A stretch of 12,901 nt of DNA from Bacillota bacterium (lineage in GTDB: Bacteria; Bacillota_A; Clostridia; DSM-8532). The stretch lies in the NCBI GenBank assembly GCA_023424865.1, contig JAFADM010000365.1, forward strand, positions 1-12,901, in the 5' to 3' direction. The notes beneath the pieces are model-generated. The model made no database searches. It was not told where the DNA came from and saw only the letters and a list, made by a program, of their open reading frames with translations. The position numbers were made by a program, and so were the translations under genes. Positions 7,711 through 12,901 of the stretch are shown here, piece after piece. Every line of letters begins with the position of its first letter. Position 1 is the first letter of the stretch.

Positions 7711-8769
7711 TCAAAGGAGATTAAAGGAGGCAATGACCAGAGCCAGAGAGCATACCGTCATAACCCCATACAACCATTTGTTCCAGCTTAAAACACGTCC
7801 TCCGCCAAAGGACTCAAAGGGATAAAAGGGAATCATGCGGTAAATAAGGAAAAAGGTTCCGAACTGCCCCATAATAGTCAATATAGTCTGAGATGATGAG
7901 CCGCTGAACACTGCAAAAGCCGTTATACCTAAGAGAAAGAGCCATTCGGCCAGAGCGGTTATACCCATATCCCGGCGAAATTCCTTTGTCTTTTCGTAGC
8001 GCTCAGGGTACCAGTTTCCAACCATGGGAAAGACGCCTACAAGACAGATTAAGGCGCAGATTAAAGCACCTCCGTTGTTATGCCGAAACTTCCAATTACG
8101 CCCGGAGAACCGTGTCCCTATGTAGCCGGCCACGACCACCCCTGCAAGCAGTGCAAAAAAAGCTGCCGAAAGGGTAGCCATATACTGTATTCTGCTGCTC
8201 AAAAGGATCAGAAGCAGAAAGAAGTTTGCCAGAAAAAAGGAAAGAAGCTGCTTCCCGCTCCCGCCTTTGCCTGAAGGGCAGGGCTTTTCCCTAAGCGCAA
8301 CATAATACTCCATGCCGACACCAACGCAGAAGGGGGTTATAAAATACTGCTTGAGGGCCCCTGACAAACCGAATTGGCGGACCAGCTCAGGCAGGCTCAC
8401 TCTGGTAAACCCGTTTTTCAGAAACAGGCTCCAGGAGCCTACATTATCATCCTTAACCAGAGCTGTTACGGCATCACAGCCCTTCTCCCATAAAAGATCC
8501 ACTGCGGCGCGGTAGAGTATGCCGCCAATTCCCTGAGAGTGATAATCCCTGTCAATAAAGGCATACTCAACATAACCAATTTTACGGCTCCCATTTTTCA
8601 TGAATTTATACATGACGGCGCCTGTAATCTTACCATCCTGTACCGCTACCAGTGCTTCTTTCGGTTTTGTCACCATGAGGCTTTCCATACCGTTAAATGC
8701 ACGCCTTCCTATTTTTTGGACCTTTTGAGCCTCTTCTTTTTCCATGGGGCGAATAGTAATTTGGGCCAT
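7711..8769 (-). CDS. GNAT acetyltransferase fused to a six-helix membrane domain (degenerate M50-like)
   Basis: This is a 352-residue two-part protein. Residues 1-160 are a GNAT N-acetyltransferase: AFIDRDYHSQGIGGILYRAA carries the acetyl-CoA-binding Q-x-x-G-x-G/A pattern (Gln79 to Gly83), and NVGSWSLFLKNGF is the usual later motif. Residues 175-352 contain about six membrane helices. Three spots resemble site-2 proteases (M50): GYIGTRFSGRNWKFRH, GITALAEWLF where M50 has A-G-P, and PFYPFESFGGGRVL where M50 has P-x-x-P-L-D-G-G. However, the HExxH zinc motif and the LDG aspartate are absent, so a proteolytic role is unlikely. ATG 8769 is chosen because GGAGG lies 6 nt before it; the longer frame to 8844 overlaps the gene upstream. 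It follows the phosphotransferase by 28 nt in the same operon. The acetyl acceptor is unknown. Confidence 0.82.
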   Translation of the reverse strand: MAQITIRPMEKEEAQKVQKIGRRAFNGMESLMVTKPKEALVAVQDGKITGAVMYKFMKNGSRKIGYVEYAFIDRDYHSQGIGGILYRAAVDLLWEKGCDAVTALVKDDNVGSWSLFLKNGFTRVSLPELVRQFGLSGALKQYFITPFCVGVGMEYYVALREKPCPSGKGGSGKQLLSFFLANFFLLLILLSSRIQYMATLSAAFFALLAGVVVAGYIGTRFSGRNWKFRHNNGGALICALICLVGVFPMVGNWYPERYEKTKEFRRDMGITALAEWLFLLGITAFAVFSGSSSQTILTIMGQFGTFFLIYRMIPFYPFESFGGGRVLSWNKWLYGVMTVCSLALVIASFNLL

Positions 8770-8797
8770 CCTATACCTCCTGGATAAATGGATTTCA

Positions 8798-9574
8798 TTA
8801 AAACAACTCATCAAGCAATATATAATAATTGAGCTTTTCTTCATTCATGGGGATGCCTATGTGCGCCAACAGCAGGTCATCGTATTCTCTGGTGTTAAAA
8901 TTGTGCCATAAGGAACGCAGGCAAAGAGCCACATCCTGCCATAAATCCGCTGCTCCCCCACGTCCAATATCAATAAAGCCTGTCAAACAGTCATTATCAG
9001 CAAAAATGTTTGGCAGGCAATAATCTCCGTGTGTGAAAATAAGCTCTTCATCCTTGGGCGTATTCCTCTTTAGATAATCCAGCAGCTCCTGCGGAGAAGA
9101 AAAGCCTGAGCTACCTGCCTCCCAATCACTCATATCCACCTTGTCAAGCCTTATATTTTCACCTGCCTCCTCCAATTTCTTTTGTAAGCTGTTAGAAATG
9201 GGGCAATTTTTTATATCGACAGACTGCAATAGCCTAATTCCCTTTGCCAATAAAGAAACTGTCAAAGCAGGATTTTTTAAATAGAAGCCATCAATTAACA
9301 TTCTGCCCTTCACCTCCGAAAGCAGAAGGTAGTCAGATCCCCTTTCTGATGCCCACTCAATCACCTGGGGTACGGGAAGCTTTCCCTGCAGCCATTGCAT
9401 GTTTTTATATTCTGTTTCCAGGCCGCAGAATTCTGGCTCAACCTTTAAATAAAGCACTTTATTCCCTGAAAAGAATTTATAGACACCTGCCTGTGAGCAG
9501 CCAACCTTGTTTTGCTCATAGGCCATACCTAAGATGCATTTTCTAATTTTATCGGGCAAAAAGAATTCCTTCAT
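8798..9574 (-). CDS. Aminoglycoside 3'-phosphotransferase-like kinase, APH(3') family
   Basis: This 258-residue cytoplasmic enzyme is predicted to transfer phosphate from ATP (or GTP) to an aminoglycoside hydroxyl. Family marks, in order: LYLKVEPEF with the nucleotide-binding Lys44, EYKNMQWLQGKLPVPQV, the catalytic loop FTHGDYCLPNIF (His182, Asp184, Asn189), and the metal-binding FIDIGRGGAADLWQDVALC with Asp202. The C-terminus KLNYYILLDELF is nearly the same as I recall for APH(3')-IIIa, as is the length (264 there). Identity over the rest looks moderate, so it is a diverged relative and not the known gene, and its drug range is unknown. ATG 9574 has GGGAG upstream and starts about 15-20 nt after the predicted transcription start. 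TTG 9610 would fall inside the promoter. Only 28 nt separate it from the GNAT gene. Confidence 0.9.
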   Translation of the reverse strand: MKEFFLPDKIRKCILGMAYEQNKVGCSQAGVYKFFSGNKVLYLKVEPEFCGLETEYKNMQWLQGKLPVPQVIEWASERGSDYLLLSEVKGRMLIDGFYLKNPALTVSLLAKGIRLLQSVDIKNCPISNSLQKKLEEAGENIRLDKVDMSDWEAGSSGFSSPQELLDYLKRNTPKDEELIFTHGDYCLPNIFADNDCLTGFIDIGRGGAADLWQDVALCLRSLWHNFNTREYDDLLLAHIGIPMNEEKLNYYILLDELF

Positions 9575-9594
9575 CCGTTTTTCACTCCCAGTCC

Positions 9595-9623
9595 ATAATA
9601 CCGTCTCCAACTAATAATGTAAA
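9595..9623 (-). promoter_or_regulatory. Promoter of the phosphotransferase-GNAT operon
   Basis: On the minus strand TTTACA (9618-9623) and TATTAT (9595-9600) are spaced by exactly 17 bp. The -10 lies 20 bp before the chosen ATG, giving a very short leader that contains the GGGAG binding site. This placement excludes the TTG at 9610 as the start. Confidence 0.7.
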
Positions 9624-9703
9624 TCGTTTCCTGCTGACAGTGCTGTGTGTTTTTCGAAAAGCATTGTTTAATATTATTTACAATAAATTGGGAAAATAAA
9701 TAA

Positions 9704-9777
9704 GGACAACCCGCCTGTCATTTAGTAGAATAAAGCCACCAAAAAAATTTTACTAAATGAGTGCTGGAAGGTTGTCC
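9704..9777. repeat. 74-bp nested inverted-repeat element
   Basis: The outer arms GGACAACC (9704-9711) and GGTTGTCC (9770-9777) and the inner arms CATTTAGTA (9719-9727) and TACTAAATG (9751-9759) share a common centre. The inner loop is A-rich. No clear target duplication flanks it. It could be a small MITE-like element, the end of a lost insertion sequence, or an unusual terminator for the minus-strand hydrolase gene, because TTATTTATTTT follows the outer stem on that strand. The 258-bp gap 9575-9832 holds this element, the phosphotransferase promoter and AT-rich DNA. Confidence 0.6.
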
Positions 9778-9832
9778 AAGAGGAATAGGTCATTCATTGA
9801 TGAAGAAATCAGTGGGACAGGATTCGCTGCCT

Positions 9833-10807
9833 TTAATCCTCAAAAAGGGGTTCAATATGCTCTAAAATAAGCTCTATCCTGTCCTTTGCATCCGGCATGA
9901 AAAGAGAGGCGATAGAGATAACCATTTGCTTTTTCGTATTGACATAAATAACATTTCCCCCATCACCCATAGCTGCATAGGCATGCTCATTATCATTAAT
10001 AATCCACCACAGATAGCCATACGACAGCTTATCCCATCGGCTGTGTTCCTTTGTACTCTCATCTACCCACCCAGCCGATAGAATTTGTTTGCCAGCCCAT
10101 ATTCCGCCGTTTAGATACAACTGGCCTATTTTTGCCATGTCCACAGGTGTTAAGTTAAGCCCCCAGCTTGCCGTGTTTATCCCTTGGGGGTCTACAACCC
10201 AGCCACTGGTGTTTTTACCTTGCGCAAAAGCCATATGCTCTTCTTTATTACGCAGCACCACATTGTGGGGAACATTGATTCCCAGTGGCAAGAATAAATT
10301 CTCCGCAGCGAAATCGAGTACCGGTTGGCCTGTCGCTTTTACAAGAATACCCGACAAGATATGTGTCCCTATGATGGGAGTATACATAAACTCTCCCGCA
10401 GGTTTTTCACCTCCCAAAAAATCAAGGGAGGCTTTTACCCAGTTCTCGCTTGCGAAATATTCCTCATATGGTTCAAAAGTATATTTATATGGGGCCGTCA
10501 TGGTAAGCAAATTTTTAATCGTAACGCACTGTATGGTTTTTTCACCTGTTTTAACAGTGTAATCCGGAAAAAAGTCCAATACCTTCTGATCTACGCTTTT
10601 GATATGTCCTTTATCAATAGCGATACCGATCAACACGGAAAAAATGCTCTTTGTCACGGAATACACATGAAGGGCGTTTTCGGCGGTATAGCCATTAAAG
10701 TAGTTTTCATATAGCCTAATGCCATTTTTTTGTACAATGATGCCCGCGATATTGCTATAGTCATTGTTTATGATGTTTTTAAGCTTTTTAAAATTTTCAT
10801 ATTTCAT
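9833..10807 (-). CDS. Serine beta-lactamase-like hydrolase (class C / PBP4* fold)
   Basis: This 324-residue protein belongs to the beta-lactamase-related serine hydrolases. The S-x-x-K nucleophile motif is SVTK at residues 50-53 (HVYSVTKSIFSVLIG). The tyrosine motif is YTP at 142-144, where many relatives have YSN. The third motif region is MGDGGNVIYV (280-289), in the place of K-T-G or H-x-G. WGLNLTPVDMAKIGQLYLNGG and SYGYLWW are further typical segments. There is no signal peptide or lipobox, so a cytoplasmic esterase or amidase role is more likely than secreted beta-lactamase activity. ATG 10807 is preceded by AAAGGAG at 9-nt spacing. The longer frame to 10864 covers the promoter and is rejected. 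It appears to be transcribed alone. Confidence 0.88.
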   Translation of the reverse strand: MKYENFKKLKNIINNDYSNIAGIIVQKNGIRLYENYFNGYTAENALHVYSVTKSIFSVLIGIAIDKGHIKSVDQKVLDFFPDYTVKTGEKTIQCVTIKNLLTMTAPYKYTFEPYEEYFASENWVKASLDFLGGEKPAGEFMYTPIIGTHILSGILVKATGQPVLDFAAENLFLPLGINVPHNVVLRNKEEHMAFAQGKNTSGWVVDPQGINTASWGLNLTPVDMAKIGQLYLNGGIWAGKQILSAGWVDESTKEHSRWDKLSYGYLWWIINDNEHAYAAMGDGGNVIYVNTKKQMVISIASLFMPDAKDRIELILEHIEPLFED

Positions 10808-10851
10808 TGCAATTTTCTCCTTTAAATTTATAAAGGATATCCTTGAAATAA

Positions 10852-10880
10852 AGCATAAAGCCATTAAAAATCGTTTTCAA
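10852..10880 (-). promoter_or_regulatory. Promoter of the serine hydrolase gene
   Basis: On the minus strand TTGAAA (10875-10880) and TATGCT (10852-10857) are 17 bp apart, ending 44 bp before the ATG at 10807. The -35 matches consensus at 5 of 6 positions and the -10 at 4 of 6. Confidence 0.55.
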
Positions 10881-11205
10881 GAGCTTTTTTAAAATATTTA
10901 TAACTTTTCAGCTATTCGGAATAATCTTTCTGTCCGCCGGAGGCTTTCTTATAAAGATTAAGGTCTAAAATTCATCCGACAACTTGCACCTCTATTTCAT
11001 GGATGACAAGCTCTCCATTAGATAAGGGATCATAACTGCAGCAAGCACACTTCTTATCTTACAATCACTGCACTGGAAAGACATGTGAAGAGGTTTATAT
11101 TAAAATAAAATCTTGGTGCGCAGGAGCGCTCCCCCCCTTGTATCCAAACTTTTCAGGGAGCTGAAAGAGCCTTAAGATTCCTATTCCCTTATCCTTCCAT
11201 TCTGG
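10881..11205. other. Intergenic stretch without a convincing gene
   Basis: This gap between the two divergent promoters contains no supported gene. Visible items are the 10-bp palindrome GGAGCGCTCC at 11123-11132 running into a run of seven C, a small hairpin TTTCAG/CTGAAA at 11151-11166, and AT-rich DNA near 11097-11112. A minus-strand frame of 30 codons (10992-11084) has a CxxC pair (MSFQCSDCKIRSVLAAVMIP) but no ribosome binding site, so it is not called as a gene. Confidence 0.5.
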
Positions 11206-11211
11206 TATAAT
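11203..11211 (+). promoter_or_regulatory. Extended -10 promoter of the repeat-protein/TM2 operon
   Basis: TGGTATAAT is a perfect -10 (TATAAT, 11206-11211) with the TGn extension. No good -35 is seen 17 bp upstream, which is common for extended -10 promoters. It leaves a leader of about 60 nt before ATG 11280. Confidence 0.6.
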
Positions 11212-11279
11212 GATGATGGTATTTACAGCCTTGGGATATCACCGCCTTATTTTATATTGTAGGAGGGTAAATTCAAATT

Positions 11280-12026
11280 ATGAAGAAACCAGTCTATAAG
11301 AAATGGTGGTTCTGGGTTATTGTCATTATCATTGTAGGGGCTATTGGCTCAAATATGGGAAAAGAAACCGGTCAACAATCTTCTGGAGATAACCAGCCGG
11401 GTAACAGTTCATCAGCCAGCCCTACCCCCTCAAAAGCTCCTGAGACAATCGAATACTCTACTGAACTTACAAGTGGACACTATACGGCAGGAATCGATTT
11501 TCCAGCGGGGAAATATGACATTGAAGCTATAGAAGGCGGAGGGAATGTCATGTCAAGTAATGCCTTCTCTGGGGGCATAAATGCCATTTTAGGAACCGCA
11601 GACGCAAATAAGAGCGTCGGAATCAACATGTACGAACAGAAGTATTCCAATGTTTCGTTATCTGATGGGGTAACCCTTTCTGTGACAGGAGTTAAGGTTA
11701 AAATTTCTAGTGATAAAGCATCCGGTGAAGCCTTGACACCAAGAGAACAGGAGATAACAGAAACAATTAGCCTTGAAAGTGGTTATTTCGTGGCAGGAGA
11801 GGACTTTCCAGAGGGGATATACGATATTAATGCCTTATCTGGTGGAGGTAATGTCATTTCTGACAACATGTTTGACGGCGGGTTAAACCTAATAATGGGA
11901 ACCGAGGACGCTAACAGCTCCCTTGGCATGGAAATGTATCAACAGTCATTTAAGAATGCCGAATTCAAAGAAGGTGTCAGCTTGCAAATCACCGGTGTGA
12001 AAATTGAATTAGTTCCAAGTAAATAA
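11280..12026 (+). CDS. Membrane-anchored protein with two 81-residue repeats
   Basis: This 248-residue protein is probably exposed on the outer face of the membrane. A short basic N-terminus precedes one hydrophobic helix (about residues 9-25), then a Ser/Pro/Gly/Gln-rich linker to about 56. Two copies of one domain follow, at 62-142 and 164-244, aligned without gaps at an offset of 102 residues. They share 43 of 81 residues by direct count. Each copy carries SG-(2)-xAGxDFPxGxYDI, GGGNV and GTxDAN-type motifs, the last two close to MY and ending in TGVK. No lipobox or cleavage site is seen, so it is an anchored rather than secreted protein. GGAGGG at 11262-11267 lies 12 nt before the ATG. It is co-transcribed with the TM2 gene 15 nt downstream. 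The function is unknown; the domain may bind a ligand or the cell wall. Confidence 0.85.
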   Translation: MKKPVYKKWWFWVIVIIIVGAIGSNMGKETGQQSSGDNQPGNSSSASPTPSKAPETIEYSTELTSGHYTAGIDFPAGKYDIEAIEGGGNVMSSNAFSGGINAILGTADANKSVGINMYEQKYSNVSLSDGVTLSVTGVKVKISSDKASGEALTPREQEITETISLESGYFVAGEDFPEGIYDINALSGGGNVISDNMFDGGLNLIMGTEDANSSLGMEMYQQSFKNAEFKEGVSLQITGVKIELVPSK

Positions 12027-12041
12027 TAAGGAGGAGCCTTT

Positions 12042-12443
12042 ATGTATTGTTCAAATTGTGGCAGTGAAGTAGCAGGGAAGTTTTGTCAAGGGTGCGGAGC
12101 ACCCGCAGCGCAACAGGGGCAAGGGAATCCTCAAGGGAATCCGCAAGCCCAATTGCCACCAAATTACCAGCCCACAATAATAATCAATAACTCAAACACA
12201 AACACCGCTACTGCAAACGCTGGATATGGTCCGATGGTACAAAAGAAAAAGGGCACCGCTCTATTACTCTGTGCCATAGGGTTCCTGGGACTCGGTGGAT
12301 TGCATCGGTTCTATACAGGGAAATCTTTTTCGGGAATAGTATATCTTCTTACCGCGGGCCTGTTCTGGGTAGGAACGACAGTTGATTTTTTACTTATTTT
12401 AATTGGTAGCTTTCGCGATAAATCTGGGGCACCGCTTGAATAA
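12042..12443 (+). CDS. Zinc-ribbon and TM2-domain membrane protein
   Basis: This 133-residue protein begins with a zinc ribbon (Cys3, Cys6, Cys15, Cys18: YCSNCG and FCQGCG), followed by a Gln/Asn/Pro-rich linker to about 70. A TM2 domain of two membrane helices joined by a short turn then spans about 73-133. Diagnostic parts are GFLGLGGLHRFYTGK, then YLLTAGLFWVGTTVDFLLI. AAGGAGGAG directly upstream supports ATG 12042, 15 nt after the previous gene. TM2 proteins are widespread and mostly uncharacterised in bacteria. The pairing with a surface-exposed repeat protein suggests an envelope role, which is inference. Confidence 0.92.
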   Translation: MYCSNCGSEVAGKFCQGCGAPAAQQGQGNPQGNPQAQLPPNYQPTIIINNSNTNTATANAGYGPMVQKKKGTALLLCAIGFLGLGGLHRFYTGKSFSGIVYLLTAGLFWVGTTVDFLLILIGSFRDKSGAPLE

Positions 12444-12458
12444 ACATTTAGCAGGGAT

Positions 12459-12512
12459 AATCACTACATTTTCATTAATCTTTATTTTTAGTATCTTCTT
12501 TATAATGTGATT
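12459..12512 (+). terminator. Weak terminator candidate after the TM2 gene
   Basis: AATCAC plus CATT (interrupted by TA) at 12459-12470 can pair with AATGTGATT at 12504-12512, followed by TT and G. The stem is A/T-rich and the loop is long (33 nt), so support is weak. Confidence 0.25.
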
Positions 12513-12525
12513 TTGAGCAAAAAAA

Positions 12526-12545
12526 AGCAGGCCCGAAGACCTGCT
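12526..12545 (-). terminator. Rho-independent terminator downstream of tRNA-Leu
   Basis: On the minus strand AGCAGG, loop TCTTCGGG, CCTGCT is followed at once by a run of T (the A-run at 12519-12526 on the plus strand). This is a textbook intrinsic terminator reading away from the tRNA gene. Confidence 0.8.
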
Positions 12546-12565
12546 AAAATCCTATAAAATAGAGA

Positions 12566-12612
12566 AACGGCTACATTTTAGACTTGAAAAATCAACCTAA
12601 AATGTAGCCGTT
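12566..12612 (-). terminator. Perfect 16-bp hairpin immediately 3' of tRNA-Leu
   Basis: AACGGCTACATTTTAG (12566-12581) and CTAAAATGTAGCCGTT (12597-12612) are exact complements around a 15-nt loop, starting 5 nt after the tRNA CCA end on the minus strand. The following TTTCTCTATTTTAT is only partly U-rich. It probably acts as a first terminator or as a guide for 3' end processing of the tRNA. Confidence 0.55.
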
Positions 12613-12616
12613 AATT

Positions 12617-12703
12617 TGGTGCCGAAGGCGGGACTTGAACCCGCACATGGTCGCCCATACTGGATTTTGAGTCCAGCGCGTCTGCCAATTTCACCACTTC
12701 GGC
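12617..12703 (-). tRNA. tRNA-Leu, anticodon CAA
   Basis: This is an 87-nt gene on the minus strand including an encoded CCA. The acceptor stem GCCGAAG pairs with CTTCGGC. The D arm carries TGGTGAAATTGGCAGACGC. The anticodon stem CTGGA/TCCAG encloses the loop CTCAAAA, giving anticodon CAA for the UUG codon. A long variable arm (TATGGGCGACCATG), typical of class II leucine tRNAs, precedes the T arm GCGGGTTCAAGTCCCGC. All stems pair well. It has its own promoter and downstream terminators, so it is a single-gene transcript. Confidence 0.97.
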
Positions 12704-12716
12704 TTGTCGCTTTATA

Positions 12717-12745
12717 ATCTTAGCATAGGTTAAGAGTTTGATCAA
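12717..12745 (-). promoter_or_regulatory. Promoter of tRNA-Leu
   Basis: On the minus strand TTGATC (12740-12745) and TAAGAT (12717-12722) are 17 bp apart, ending 13 bp before the tRNA 5' end. Both boxes match consensus at 4 of 6 positions. The distance fits a short tRNA leader. Confidence 0.5.
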
Positions 12746-12753
12746 GAGCATTA

Positions 12754-12774
12754 TTTAGCTAACTTTTAGCTAAC
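12754..12774. repeat. Two TTTAGCTAAC boxes one helical turn apart
   Basis: TTTAGCTAAC occurs at 12754-12763 and 12765-12774, an 11-bp period. The core TTAGCTAA is self-complementary. The pair lies just upstream of the tRNA promoter's -35 and may be a protein-binding site. Confidence 0.5.
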
Positions 12775-12820
12775 CTGTAGGACTACAATACATATTGGAG
12801 AAGAGTGTAGTAAAAAAAAG

Positions 12821-12895
12821 ATGAGAGATGAAGTACAATCGGTTATTGTTGAGCTACCACACCTAACAGACCGAAAGGAGCACTTCACCTCTCAT
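12821..12895. repeat. 75-nt imperfect hairpin at window end
   Basis: ATGAGAGATGAAGT (12821-12834) is complementary to ACTTCACCTCTCAT (12882-12895) at 13 of 14 positions. Nested inside are TCGGT/ACCGA and TGTT/AACA pairs. An ATGAAAAC at 12894-12901 might begin a gene beyond the window, but its nearest AAAGGAG is too far away. The structure may be the edge of a mobile element or a leader hairpin. Confidence 0.45.
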
Positions 12896-12901
12896 GAAAA
12901 C

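Noticed and set aside
8770..8844. N-terminal extension of the GNAT protein
   Set aside because: It would overlap the upstream phosphotransferase, and a strong ribosome binding site sits before ATG 8769.
10089..10562. Plus-strand 157-codon frame opposite the serine hydrolase
   Set aside because: It is an antisense shadow of a gene with clear catalytic motifs, and its composition is not that of a real protein.
10992..11084. Minus-strand 30-codon frame with a CxxC pair
   Set aside because: There is no ribosome binding site or promoter, and the length is compatible with chance.
1..12901. CRISPR array
   Set aside because: No series of regularly spaced direct repeats was seen; the repeats present are inverted or occur only twice.

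Overview
The window looks like chromosomal DNA from a low-to-mid GC Gram-positive bacterium, most likely of the class Clostridia. The reasons are strong GGAGG-type ribosome binding sites, LplB/YtcP-type sugar permeases, a membrane-bound AraC-type sugar regulator, a tRNA with an encoded CCA end, and an aminoglycoside phosphotransferase close to the Gram-positive APH(3')-III type. Family assignments were made by eye from motifs and remembered family features. No database search was run.

Region 1 (1-6203, plus strand) is a carbohydrate-use locus. It holds the 3' part of an LplB-like permease (cut by the window start), a YtcP-like permease joined by a TAATG overlap, and a 686-residue GH65-like glycoside hydrolase starting 6 nt after the second permease. 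A hairpin-rich gap follows, then a separately promoted 755-residue AraC-type regulator with two membrane segments and an outside sensor domain. The likely logic is that the regulator senses a sugar-related signal outside the cell, the transporter imports an oligosaccharide, and the hydrolase cuts it inside. The solute-binding protein is not in the window and may lie upstream.

Region 2 (6204-6594) is a gene graveyard. It holds a 75-codon orphan reading frame without a start, running directly into the last 22 codons of an ABC exporter ATPase in another frame, followed by terminator-like hairpins.

Region 3 (6595-10880, minus strand) has four genes: an AraC/GyrI-type effector-binding regulator with a TTG start; an APH(3')-like phosphotransferase followed 28 nt downstream by a GNAT acetyltransferase fused to a six-helix membrane domain resembling an inactivated site-2 protease (M50); and a serine beta-lactamase-like hydrolase. 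The phosphotransferase and the hydrolase each have a readable promoter. A perfect 13-bp inverted repeat precedes the first regulator, and a 74-bp nested inverted-repeat element lies between the phosphotransferase and the hydrolase.

Region 4 (11206-12443, plus strand) is a two-gene unit from an extended -10 promoter: a membrane-anchored protein with two 53%-identical 81-residue repeats, and a zinc-ribbon/TM2 membrane protein.

Region 5 (12444-12901) holds a minus-strand tRNA-Leu(CAA) with a promoter and two consecutive downstream hairpins, the second a textbook terminator. Two TTAGCTAA boxes one helical turn apart follow, and the window closes with a 75-nt imperfect hairpin that may be the edge of a mobile element.
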